Origin: JAWLHU01 sp041690255
Lineage (GTDB): Bacteria; Bacillota; Sulfobacillia; Symbiobacteriales; Symbiobacteriaceae
Reading direction: 5' to 3'
Assembly: GCA_041690255.1 (NCBI GenBank)
Contig: JAWLHU010000022.1
Coordinates: 8,119-72,118 of the forward strand
Length of the DNA: 64,000 nt
Of this stretch, positions 1-7,792 are shown piece by piece (the stretch's first letter is position 1; every line of letters starts with the position of its first letter). Made by a program: the position numbers and the translations under genes. The notes beneath the pieces were generated by a model that saw only the letters and a program-made list of their open reading frames with translations, was not told the origin of the DNA and did not search any database.

Positions 1-739
1 GGGAATAACCAAGCCGTTCAGTTCGTGGCCACCTTCATGGCCCGCGAGGCAAAGCGCCTCGGTGTGGCTGATGGGCTCCCCTCCGTCTCGTTCGCTCGAC
101 ACCCGCAACCTGCGGCGGACGAGATGATCCTGGTTCTGCTGACCATGCTGGTGACCGTGCCGGCGATTGGCGTAACGGGAGCCGCAGCCGAATTAGGGGC
201 GGGCGACAAGGAAGGAAAGACCATGGAGCTGGTGCTTGTCACTCCCGTCTCCCCCTTTGTATTGGCTGGAGCAAAAATCGTGGCCGTGACGGTCGCCGGT
301 CTGTTAGCTGCCGTCGTCGCTGCACTTGTCCAGGGTGCTTCTGTGGGGCGGCGGGCTCGGGGTGCCCAAGCCTGGTGCCGTTCTTCTGCCCATTCTGCTG
401 CTGGGGACGGTCGCTTCCTTCTTGCTGAGCGGCCCGGCCCTTCTCATTAGCCTGGCAGCCCGGTCGCTGCGGGAGGCAACTCTGATCATGATTCCGCTCA
501 ACCTGGCCAGTGTCGGGTTGGTCTACCTCTCGGCCCAACTGCCCGCCGGGGCCGGGCACGGCCTCCTCTGGATGGTTCCCGGGCTGAACGCCCTGCTCAC
601 GGTGCGACTCTCGCTGGATGGAGCCTCGGTCTCTCCAGCGCAGGGGCTCTCCGTCGTCGTCTCCACCGTGTTGATGGGCGCTTCCCTGACCTGGCTGGCG
701 TCGCTTCAACTCCGGCGCGAGTCCATGGTGCGCTTCTAG
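1..739 (+). pseudogene. ABC-2 type transporter permease, C-terminal part, frameshifted
   Basis: The gene enters from the left edge, so its start is outside the window. Reading frame 1 gives a hydrophilic stretch followed by membrane segments typical of the ABC2-membrane (NatB-like) permease family, including a motif GDKEGKTMELVLVTPVS. Near positions 331-336 (just after the codons for VAALVQ) the protein-like sequence moves to frame 2 and continues with three further membrane segments to a stop at 737-739. One extra base in the CAGGG stretch explains the shift. In the intact form it would be the membrane subunit of an export ABC transporter; its ATPase is not visible. It is either a real pseudogene or a single-base sequencing or assembly error; the conserved continuation in frame 2 favours a very recent event or an error. 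Confidence 0.75.
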
Positions 740-750
740 CTGGATAACCG

Positions 751-784
751 ACCAGGGCAGGGAGCGATGACTCCCTGCCCTGGT
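751..784. terminator. Perfect hairpin between convergent genes
   Basis: A 14-bp perfect inverted repeat (751-764 with 771-784, 6-nt loop) lies between the permease stop and the stop of the converging GNAT gene. No long T-run follows on either side, so it may be a bidirectional but imperfect intrinsic terminator. Confidence 0.7.
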
Positions 785-787
785 GTC

Positions 788-1744
788 CTATGCCTCATCG
801 GGTGTCCGGTAGACCCTCTGCGGTCCCGTCACCGGGGTCCACTCGAAGATGTTGGAGTCCTCACGGGAAGAGCGGCGAGAATTCCGCGTGAACCCCATCC
901 GCTCCCAGAACTTCTCTGCCCGCCTGTACGTATCGAGCGTGGAGACCGGGCGCAGCAGCCGCTGTACCTCGGCCACGAGAACCGCCCCGTACCCTTTGCC
1001 CTGGTGGTCCGGGTGGACCTCCAGCGACTCAATCTCAAACTCCACAGCGGGACGGGGGGAGCGCGGGTCGTAACCATCCATGCCGGGAAGGTAGGTCTCG
1101 CGGATCACGCGAGCCAGGGCTACCGTGTTCCGTCCCTCCCGCAGTTCCAGATACGAGACCTCCGTGTCCCGCATGAGGTCCTCAATGATCAGCGACTCCC
1201 AATCGATCTTACAGTCCTCTGCAAAATAGACCAGCCGCTTCATGATCCGCACCGATGGATGCAGCCATTCCAGCACGAGGCCGCCCGGCAGATCCTGGCG
1301 CCCCATGGGCGGCATGAAGCCATCCTCCATGTTCGCCAGCTCGCCGGAGTCGTGGAACCAGAGGTTATCCAGGACCGGATCGGTCTCCCCAGCCCACCAG
1401 GCCCCTGCCCAGCGGTACCCCGCCAGCCCCGCCTGCCGGCAGATCGTCCAGATGCCGGTGAAGCGGTGGAACTCGATCGCGGCACGAACCGCATCAACAA
1501 TCACCAGGCCCTGGCCAACGTGCCAGGTGGTGACCAGGACAAGTCGGTCTCGGGTGTTGTACGTGTTCCAGCGGATCCGTCGCGCAACCTCGCTCCCGTC
1601 GGGGCCGAGAATCGGTGTAACGGTGGTGATCACTTCGGCCTGGGTCAGGTCCGATAACAGCGCTGCGGTCTGCCCCGCCACCTGGTCCAGATCGAGCACA
1701 GGGACAGGGACAGGCTCCAGGTGACGGAAGACCAGGGTTAGCAT
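788..1744 (-). CDS. GNAT family N-acetyltransferase with extra N-terminal domain
   Basis: The product has 318 residues. The C-terminal third carries the acetyl-CoA binding motif A of GNAT enzymes (VHPDHQGKGYGAVLVAEV) preceded by the expected beta strand (VEFEIESLEV). The first ~190 residues are a separate domain I do not recognise, so acceptor specificity is unknown. The start at 1744 (MLTLVFRH) is chosen because AGGAGG lies nine bases upstream; an ATG at 1792 in the same frame has no ribosome site. The gene stands alone, convergent with the permease remnant and about 100 bp downstream of cysK on the same strand. The family call is firm; the substrate is unknown. Confidence 0.8.
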   Translation of the reverse strand: MLTLVFRHLEPVPVPVLDLDQVAGQTAALLSDLTQAEVITTVTPILGPDGSEVARRIRWNTYNTRDRLVLVTTWHVGQGLVIVDAVRAAIEFHRFTGIWTICRQAGLAGYRWAGAWWAGETDPVLDNLWFHDSGELANMEDGFMPPMGRQDLPGGLVLEWLHPSVRIMKRLVYFAEDCKIDWESLIIEDLMRDTEVSYLELREGRNTVALARVIRETYLPGMDGYDPRSPRPAVEFEIESLEVHPDHQGKGYGAVLVAEVQRLLRPVSTLDTYRRAEKFWERMGFTRNSRRSSREDSNIFEWTPVTGPQRVYRTPDEA

Positions 1745-1842
1745 ACGGATGGGCCTCCTGTTGGCGCCTTCGTATCCGTTATCGTACGCCATTCCTGGGC
1801 GAAATACCAGCGGGGAGTCGAACCGTGCGGGCCCCGGAGGAT

Positions 1843-2760
1843 CTAGCCGAAAAGGTCAGAGGAGAGGTACCGCTCGCCGCCATCCGGGGCGATGGTCAGC
1901 ACCCGCTGGTCCGGGCGCAACAGGCGCGCCTGCTCGATCGCGACATGGACCGCTGCGGCCGCCGATGCCCCCAGCAGCAAGCCCTCTGCCCGGGCGAGAC
2001 GGCGGGCCATCTCCTGGGCCTCCTGGTCGGTCACATGGCAGATGCGGTCGTAGATCGAGCGGTTCAGCACTGCCGGAATGAAGCCCGGCCCCGTCCCCGG
2101 GATCTTATGTGGCCCTGGTTGGCCACCTGCCAGCACAGGCGAGGAGGCCGGCTCTACCACGTAAATCTGCAAATCCGGCAGATGCTGCTTGAGCACCTCG
2201 CCCGTCCCCGTCACCGTGCCGCCCGTGCCGGCGGTCAGCACGAAGAGGTCCAGCCTGCTCTCCATCTGCTCCAGGATCTCGCCGGCCGTCGTTGCCCGGT
2301 GGGCATCAGGATTGGCCGTGTTCTCGAACTGCTGGGGGATAAACGGGTGCTCTACTTCCGCCGCCAGCTCCACTGCCTTGTCGATTGCGCCCTGCATGCG
2401 AAGGGGAGCCGGGGTCAGATGGACCTCCGCTCCGTAGGCCTGCAGTAACTTCACCCGCTCCGCGGTGGCGTTCTCCGGCATGGTAATGATGCACCGGTAG
2501 CCCTTCACGGCGCAGACCAGGGCGAGACCAATGCCGGTGTTTCCCGAGGTCGGCTCAATCACCGTAGACTGACGGGGAATAAGCTTGCCCTCTGCCTCGG
2601 CCCGGCGGATCATGTTTGCCGCCGCCCGGTCCTTGACCGAGCCGCCCGGATTGCGCCCCTCCAGCTTCACCCAGACCTCAGCCCCGCCGGGATGCGGCAC
2701 GCGGTTCAGGCGGACGACCGGCGTCTGACCGATCATTTCGAGCACCGAGTTGTATCGCAT
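1843..2760 (-). CDS. cysK: Cysteine synthase (O-acetylserine sulfhydrylase)
   Basis: A fold-type II PLP enzyme of 305 residues that condenses O-acetylserine with sulfide to form cysteine. The PLP lysine is K43 in GGSVKDR, the substrate loop TSGNTG is at 71-76, and the phosphate-binding glycine loop AGTGGTVTG is near 175. Length matches CysK/CysM. The start at 2760 (MRYNSV) has GGAGGG just upstream; an in-frame ATG at 2784 is less well placed. It is transcribed away from a sulfonate-type ABC importer across 170 bp holding back-to-back promoters, which fits co-regulation by sulfur status. CysK and CysM cannot be told apart with certainty from sequence alone. Confidence 0.93.
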   Translation of the reverse strand: MRYNSVLEMIGQTPVVRLNRVPHPGGAEVWVKLEGRNPGGSVKDRAAANMIRRAEAEGKLIPRQSTVIEPTSGNTGIGLALVCAVKGYRCIITMPENATAERVKLLQAYGAEVHLTPAPLRMQGAIDKAVELAAEVEHPFIPQQFENTANPDAHRATTAGEILEQMESRLDLFVLTAGTGGTVTGTGEVLKQHLPDLQIYVVEPASSPVLAGGQPGPHKIPGTGPGFIPAVLNRSIYDRICHVTDQEAQEMARRLARAEGLLLGASAAAAVHVAIEQARLLRPDQRVLTIAPDGGERYLSSDLFG

Positions 2761-2804
2761 GATAACCCTCCAGGAAAATATCATTATTCCGATCTGATTA
2801 CATG

Positions 2805-2833
2805 ATATTACTTGCTGCTGCCCCCTCTGTCAA
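2805..2833 (-). promoter_or_regulatory. Sigma-70 type promoter of cysK
   Basis: On the minus strand TTGACA (2833-2828) is followed after exactly 17 bases by TAATAT (2810-2805), nearly a consensus housekeeping promoter. Transcription should start near 2798, giving a leader of about 38 nt before cysK. Confidence 0.85.
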
Positions 2834-2837
2834 CCCG

Positions 2838-2867
2838 TTGACAAGGGGACTCAGCTGGCCTTATGAT
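2838..2867 (+). promoter_or_regulatory. Sigma-70 type promoter of the sulfonate ABC operon
   Basis: TTGACA (2838-2843) is followed after 18 bases by TATGAT (2862-2867). It is back to back with the cysK promoter: the two -35 boxes are only four bases apart, so one bound regulator could affect both directions. Confidence 0.8.
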
Positions 2868-2930
2868 CAACCAGACAAGGAAAAATAGTATTTCCGATCG
2901 GTTTACTAAGGAATACAGGAGGATGTTTCC

Positions 2931-4004
2931 ATGCGCAACTCGCTTCGCCTCGTAGCATCCCTGCTAGTCGCTCTGTTTGCCCTCACCGCCTGCGGGGGCG
3001 CCTCTACGAGCACTAAGGCGCCTGCCAAGACCGAAGCCCCGGCCGCCATCGCAACGCCGGCCGCTCCGGCCGCGAAGCAGGCGCTCAAGGTCGGCTACCT
3101 GAACGTCATGGATGATGCCCAGGCCATGCTGGCCAAGGACGCCGGACTTTATGAGCAGCAAGGGCTCGATGTTGAACTGGTCCTCTTCTCCAGCGGTACT
3201 GATTTGATCAAAGCGCTGGTGGGCGGCAAGCTGGACGCCGGCGTGCTCGGCTTCACGAACGCTGTCTCCTGGGCTGCCCAGGGGGCTGACCTGAAGGTGG
3301 TCGGCGGTGCCCAGATGGGCTACCACTCGATCCTCGTCCGCAAGGACAGCGAGATCATGACAGTGGCCGATCTGAAGGGGAAGCGGCTCGCCTCTCAGAA
3401 GGCCGGCTCCACCGCCGATCTCGTCCTGAACGGTGTCGTGCTGCCCCAGGCGAACCTGGCCCGCGCCGACCTGACGATGGTCTACGTGGAGCCCGCCCAG
3501 GCGGTGCAGTCGCTGGCCGCCGGTCAGGTGGACGCCGCCTTCGTCTTCGAGCCGTACGAGCAGATCGCCAAGACGACCTTGGAAGCCGAAGCAATCTACG
3601 AGATCGGCAAGGTCTGGCCCTTCCCGTGCATGGTGGTGATCACCACCGGCCAGGAACTGAAGGATGACCGCGACGCGATCGACCGGCTGCTGACCGCCCA
3701 GAAGCAAGCCATGGAGATGATGCGGGAGAAGCCCAAGGAGGCCGCCCATCTGATCTACAAGCGCTTCGTGGCGGAGGGGGAGTTGACCGGTCCGTCGGGC
3801 AAGTTTCCTGCGGTGGAGGTGATCCAGAAGGCGATCGAGACCCAGAAGTTCCACTGGGATATCAGCGAGGATGATATCAAGCGGATGGAAGAGATCGTCA
3901 CCATGATGATGGACCAGGGCGCTTTGAAGCAGCCGGTAGAGGTCCGGTCCCTGCTCGACCTGACCTGGCAGCAGAGCCAGCCCACGGCGGCTAAGGGGAA
4001 CTAG
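2931..4004 (+). CDS. Sulfonate/taurine-type ABC transporter substrate-binding lipoprotein
   Basis: A 357-residue lipoprotein with an N-terminal signal and lipobox LTAC (lipidated Cys21), an Ala/Pro/Thr-rich tether to about residue 50, then a periplasmic-binding type 2 fold of the SsuA/TauA/ThiY (NMT1-like) family. It would capture a small organosulfur or similar substrate outside the membrane. It begins a three-gene operon with permease and ATPase, transcribed divergently from cysteine synthase, which makes an organic sulfur source the most economical substrate. SsuA-like binding proteins also serve nitrate, thiamine precursors and riboflavin, so the substrate is inferred from context. The ATG is preceded by AGGAGG at 2918-2923. 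Confidence 0.85.
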   Translation: MRNSLRLVASLLVALFALTACGGASTSTKAPAKTEAPAAIATPAAPAAKQALKVGYLNVMDDAQAMLAKDAGLYEQQGLDVELVLFSSGTDLIKALVGGKLDAGVLGFTNAVSWAAQGADLKVVGGAQMGYHSILVRKDSEIMTVADLKGKRLASQKAGSTADLVLNGVVLPQANLARADLTMVYVEPAQAVQSLAAGQVDAAFVFEPYEQIAKTTLEAEAIYEIGKVWPFPCMVVITTGQELKDDRDAIDRLLTAQKQAMEMMREKPKEAAHLIYKRFVAEGELTGPSGKFPAVEVIQKAIETQKFHWDISEDDIKRMEEIVTMMMDQGALKQPVEVRSLLDLTWQQSQPTAAKGN

Positions 4005-4008
4005 CGTC

Positions 4009-4773
4009 ATGAAGAGACAGGCAGCCTACCTGGCCGCACTCGCCTCGATCCTCCTGGTCTGGCAGGTCGCCTCGCTCTTCCTCCCCCCGTTCTTTCTGCC
4101 GGGGATCCCCCGAACGATAGAGCGGCTGGTCACCGGCCTGAAGAGCGGTGAGTTGATCATCCAGATTGCGCCTTCCTTCCTGCGCCTGGGCGTGGGGTAT
4201 GCGCTTGGGGCTTTGCTGGGCGGTTTCCTCGGCCTCCTGGCCGGCCTCTCCCGCTCCTTTGGTCGCTACCTGCGGGCCCTAATCTCCCTGCTGCAGTCGG
4301 TGCCGCCGATCACCTGGATCCCCTTCCTGATCCTCCTCTTCGACTTCGGCAACATCCCCGTCATGGTGGTTGTGGCATTGGCTACCTTCTTTCCTATGGC
4401 TCTTTCTGTGCTAAACGGTACCGAGGGAGTGAGCCGGACCCACATTGAGCTCGCGAGGGTCATGGGCGCCTCCCGCTGGCAGGTGCTGACCAAGGTCTAC
4501 CTACCCGAGGTCATGCCCTCGGGGATCACGGGCGCCCAGGTCTCCTTCGGCAACGCCTACCGGAACCTGATCGCAGGGGAAATGGTCAGTGGGGCCAGCG
4601 CCGGCCTCGGTTGGACGATCAGCTACGCCGGCGAGATTGCTGACATGGCGGGCGTACTGGCCGGAATTCTGGTGGTGGGCGCTTCGGCGGCCCTGATTGA
4701 CAACCTGCTGCTGGAGCGGGTGAAGCATCGCCTGCTCCACTGGCGCAGCGCAGGGGGTGAGCAGCGTGGCTAA
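4009..4773 (+). CDS. ABC transporter permease, SsuC/TauC family
   Basis: A 254-residue integral membrane protein with about six helices, matching the size of SsuC/TauC permeases. The cytoplasmic EAA loop that contacts the ATPase is visible as ELARVMGASRWQVLTKVYLP near residues 144-163. It starts four bases after the binding-protein stop, so the genes are co-translated. It forms the membrane channel of the importer encoded by 2931-5515, moving the binding-protein substrate into the cell. The substrate is inferred only from the neighbouring cysK and binding protein. Confidence 0.9.
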   Translation: MKRQAAYLAALASILLVWQVASLFLPPFFLPGIPRTIERLVTGLKSGELIIQIAPSFLRLGVGYALGALLGGFLGLLAGLSRSFGRYLRALISLLQSVPPITWIPFLILLFDFGNIPVMVVVALATFFPMALSVLNGTEGVSRTHIELARVMGASRWQVLTKVYLPEVMPSGITGAQVSFGNAYRNLIAGEMVSGASAGLGWTISYAGEIADMAGVLAGILVVGASAALIDNLLLERVKHRLLHWRSAGGEQRG

Positions 4774-5515
4774 TACGGTGCAGATCGAGAACGTCAGCAA
4801 GCGGTTCGGCAGGCTCGAGGTCCTGAGCGATGTCTCCCTGACCGTGAACGCCGGCGAGTTCGTGGCGATCGTTGGTCCGTCCGGCTGCGGAAAGTCCACC
4901 CTGCTCCGCATGGTTGCGGGGCTGGAGCGACCCGACGAGGGGCAGGTCCGCTACAAGGAGCGCCCAGTCACCGGCCCCGGCCCTGACCGGACCCTCCTCT
5001 TCCAGGAGCATGCGCTCTACCCCTGGCGGACCGTGGCCGAGAACGTCGGCTTCGGCCTGGAGTTGGCCGGCGTCCCGGCGGGCGAGCGCCGGCATCGGGT
5101 CGACGCCGTGCTGGACCTGGTCGGCCTCAAGGGCTTTGAGGCGTACTACCCCAGCCAGCTCTCGGGAGGCATGCGCCAGCGGGCCTCGGTCGCCCGGGCC
5201 CTGGTGGTCAACCCGGAGATGCTCCTGCTCGATGAGCCCTACGGCGCCCTCGACGCCATGACTCGAGCGGCCATGCAGGACGAACTCCTCGCCCTCCAGG
5301 CCGAGCTGGGCCAGACCATGCTGCTGATCACGCATGACATGGAGGAGGCGGTCTACCTGGCTGACCGGATCGTCGTCCTAAGCCACCGGCCCGGCCAGAT
5401 CGTGCAGGAGGTACAGGTCGACCTGCCCCGGCCCCGGAACCGGGGGGATATCCGCCTGGTACGGCTACGGGAGCAGTTGCTCACCGCCCTTCACACGACG
5501 CACGCAAGTCTGTAG
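4757..5515 (+). CDS. ABC transporter ATPase, SsuB/TauB family
   Basis: A 252-residue nucleotide-binding subunit. Walker A is GPSGCGKST (residues 40-48), the Q-loop is LLFQEHALYPW, the signature is LSGGMRQR, Walker B is LLLLDEPYGALD, and the switch histidine is in ITHDMEEA. The ALYPW Q-loop wording is typical of nitrate/sulfonate/taurine systems. It starts with GTG at 4757 inside the permease gene (17-bp overlap), indicating translational coupling. It powers the importer built from the two upstream genes. A hairpin follows at 5561-5584. Confidence 0.92.
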   Translation: MSSVANTVQIENVSKRFGRLEVLSDVSLTVNAGEFVAIVGPSGCGKSTLLRMVAGLERPDEGQVRYKERPVTGPGPDRTLLFQEHALYPWRTVAENVGFGLELAGVPAGERRHRVDAVLDLVGLKGFEAYYPSQLSGGMRQRASVARALVVNPEMLLLDEPYGALDAMTRAAMQDELLALQAELGQTMLLITHDMEEAVYLADRIVVLSHRPGQIVQEVQVDLPRPRNRGDIRLVRLREQLLTALHTTHASL

Positions 5516-5560
5516 ACTCGGTCCGAGTAACGAGCCCCGGTCGTCGACTGGACAGCAAGA

Positions 5561-5584
5561 CCCGGGAGCACAAACGCTCCCGGG
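5561..5584. terminator. Hairpin between convergent ABC operon and asnB
   Basis: CCCGGGAGC (5561-5569) pairs with GCTCCCGGG (5576-5584) around a 6-nt loop, lying between the ATPase stop and the asnB stop. T-runs are short on both sides, so efficiency is uncertain. Confidence 0.7.
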
Positions 5585-5591
5585 CTTCGCT

Positions 5592-7436
5592 TTACACCAG
5601 CCGTACCTTGTTCCGGCGCAACCAGATCTCCACCTGGCCCAGAAAGGCGAGGTACTGCGGCCCGCCCATGAGTTGGCCGAACCAGGGCAGCCCCGTCGCC
5701 GCCTGCTCCTGCCGGGCGAACTCCCGGACTGCATCTGCATCCACAACATCGTGGAGCCGGGCGTTCGGATCAGCCAGGATCTGGAGCACCCACTCCCGGA
5801 CTGCCCGGAAGTAGTTCGGGTTGTGGGTCTTCGGGTAGGGGCTCTTCCGGCGCATCCGGACCTCCTCCGGGAGGTGTCCCTTGAGCGCCATCCGCAGGAT
5901 CCCCTTCTCCCGCTCGTCGTGCATCTTCATCTCCCATGGAATGTTCCAGACATACTCCACGATCCGGTGATCGCAGAAGGGTACTCGGGCCTCCAGGCTG
6001 GCCGCCATGGACATGCGATCCTTCCGGTCCAGCAGCGTATTCATGAACCAGGTCAGGTTCAGGTAGAACATCTCCCGCCGGCGGGCCTCCAACTCCGGTT
6101 CACCCGCCAGTCGCGGTACCTCGGCCATCGTCTCCGCATAGCGCTGCGCTACGTACTCCTCTGCCTTTATCGACCCCGTCAGGCCCGGTTTCAGCAAGCG
6201 AACCCGCTCCGGCAGCATCCGGATCCAGGGGAAGGTCAGGCCGTTCAGCGCGGAGACCTCACGGAACCACGGATAGCCGCCGAAGACCTCATCGGCGCAC
6301 TCGCCGGAGAGGACCACGGTCGCCTCCTTCTTGATCTCCCGGCAGAAGAGGTAGAGCGAGGCGTCTACATCGGCCATGCCCGGCAGATCCCGGGCCACCG
6401 TTGCCGTAACCAGCGCCTCGACCAGTTGGGGCGTGTCGATCACCACGTCATGGTGCACTGTCCCAAGGTACTCGGACATGTGCAAGGCGAAGGGGGCATC
6501 GGGGTCGGGCTGGAAGGCGTGGGACTGGAAGTGCTTGTCGTTATCGCGGTAGTCGACCGACCAGGTGTGAAGCGTGCCCAGCCCCTCGGAGTGGAAGGCG
6601 TCGGCGGCGAAGGCAGTGATCGCACTGGAGTCCAGGCCGCCCGAGAGCAGGGTCGCCACCGGCACATCGGCCACCAGTTGTCGCCGGATCGAATCCCGGA
6701 GGAGCCACTGCACCTTTTCCGCTGTGGTCTCCAGATCATCGGTGTGCTCGCACGACTCGAGCCGCCAGTACTCCCCGACCCGGGTCCCGCGGGCGTCGTG
6801 TATCAGCCAGCGCCCCGGGCGCAATTCGTGTACGCCGGCATAGACCCCGTGCCCCGGTGTCCGGGAGGGGCCGAGGTAGAAGACCTCAGCCAGGCCCTCG
6901 GCGTCCACCCTTGGCTCCACCGCCGGATGCGCCAGCACCGCCTTCAGTTCCGAGCCGAAGAGGAAGGCGCTGCCACGCTGCGCGTAGAAGAGAGGTTTGA
7001 CACCCAGACGGTCCCGGGCCATGAAGAGCCGCTGCTCCGCATCATCCCATATGCCGAAGGCGAAAATGCCGTTCAGCCGCTCCGTGCAGGCCGGCCCCCA
7101 TTCGATGTAGGCCATCAGCAGCACCTCGGTGTCCGAGTGTGACCGGAAGGTGTGGCCCCGGGCTTCCAACTCCCCCCGAAGATCTGCGGTGTTGTACAGC
7201 TCACCGTTATAGCAGATTACATAGGTGCGATCGCCCATTTGACGGATCATGGGCTGCCCACCGCCCTCCGGGTCGACCACCGTCAACCGTCTGTGGCCGA
7301 AGCCGCAGTGGGGCGAGAGCCAGAAGCCAATCGCATCGGGTCCCCGGAGGGCGAGCGTCGCCGCCATGGCCTCCAGGGTTGGCCGCTGTTGCGACACGTC
7401 TACCTCCCAGTCAATCCAACCAGTGATTCCGCACAT
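5592..7436 (-). CDS. asnB: Asparagine synthetase (glutamine-hydrolysing)
   Basis: A class-II glutamine amidotransferase plus synthetase of 614 residues, the usual AsnB length. Translation from 7436 places the catalytic Cys directly after Met (MCGITGWID), as required after Met removal; GGAGGG upstream supports it and excludes the longer frame beginning at 7508. The C-terminal synthetase domain has the ATP pyrophosphatase loop LSGGLDSS. It converts aspartate plus glutamine and ATP to asparagine and glutamate. It is a single gene bounded by a hairpin on its 3' side; its 5' neighbour on the other strand is the pepF remnant. Some AsnB-like proteins act on other substrates (spore or cell-wall amidation), but the full canonical architecture favours asparagine. 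Confidence 0.93.
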   Translation of the reverse strand: MCGITGWIDWEVDVSQQRPTLEAMAATLALRGPDAIGFWLSPHCGFGHRRLTVVDPEGGGQPMIRQMGDRTYVICYNGELYNTADLRGELEARGHTFRSHSDTEVLLMAYIEWGPACTERLNGIFAFGIWDDAEQRLFMARDRLGVKPLFYAQRGSAFLFGSELKAVLAHPAVEPRVDAEGLAEVFYLGPSRTPGHGVYAGVHELRPGRWLIHDARGTRVGEYWRLESCEHTDDLETTAEKVQWLLRDSIRRQLVADVPVATLLSGGLDSSAITAFAADAFHSEGLGTLHTWSVDYRDNDKHFQSHAFQPDPDAPFALHMSEYLGTVHHDVVIDTPQLVEALVTATVARDLPGMADVDASLYLFCREIKKEATVVLSGECADEVFGGYPWFREVSALNGLTFPWIRMLPERVRLLKPGLTGSIKAEEYVAQRYAETMAEVPRLAGEPELEARRREMFYLNLTWFMNTLLDRKDRMSMAASLEARVPFCDHRIVEYVWNIPWEMKMHDEREKGILRMALKGHLPEEVRMRRKSPYPKTHNPNYFRAVREWVLQILADPNARLHDVVDADAVREFARQEQAATGLPWFGQLMGGPQYLAFLGQVEIWLRRNKVRLV

Positions 7437-7568
7437 CTGCGTCCCTCCGCGTCCGGCACTGCAAGGATACTCCATGGTACTCCCTCCAGCCGGGGGTGTG
7501 CCTTGCACAAGAAGGAATGATCGATGCCCTTCCCCAGACCCGGGACTTGGACGGCTTGGACCGACGAG

Positions 7569-7765
7569 CCCTTCTACAACTTCCCGTACACCTTCGGGTA
7601 CCTCTTCAGCGTCGGTATCTATGCGAGGGCGGTGGAGGAAGGTCCGGCCTTCGAGCCGAAATACCTGAACTTGCTAAGAGATACAGGGCGTATGACGGTG
7701 GAGGAACAGGCCGCCTTGGCGCTGGTCGGGGCTGACGTGGCCGAGTTCCTGCACCTGACCGAATC
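7569..7765 (+). pseudogene. Decayed C-terminal fragment of an oligoendopeptidase F gene
   Basis: The stretch encodes PFYNFPYTFGYLFSVGIYAR and following residues, closely matching the C-terminal region of the intact pepF just downstream (DNA 9310-9450). After the MTVEE motif about 65 bp are missing relative to the intact gene; homology resumes for the last ~12 residues (EFLHLTES against EFLTLTAE). No start, catalytic HEXXH region or first ~500 residues are present. It therefore looks like the 3' end of an older tandem pepF copy, most of which was deleted, leaving the surviving copy 30 bp downstream. An open frame 7524-7808 runs through it but lacks a convincing ribosome site. Confidence 0.85.
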
Positions 7766-7792
7766 CGGCCCCGCGGGAAAGGATGGATCCTT

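Larger units (their letters stand above)
2784..2905. promoter_or_regulatory. Repeated TTCCGATC motifs flanking the divergent promoters (putative operators)
   Basis: A 17-bp motif occurs twice in the same orientation, at 2784-2800 and 2889-2905, with 13 of 17 bases matching and a shared TTCCGATC core. Each copy sits just downstream of the predicted start point of one of the two divergent promoters, and the copies are 105 bp apart, ten helical turns. Placement suggests a repressor closing both promoters. A sulfur regulator of the Rrf2/CymR type is a guess from gene content and loose motif resemblance only. Confidence 0.55.

Noticed and set aside
5673..7142. Plus-strand open frame of 489 residues
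   Set aside because: Antisense shadow of asnB.
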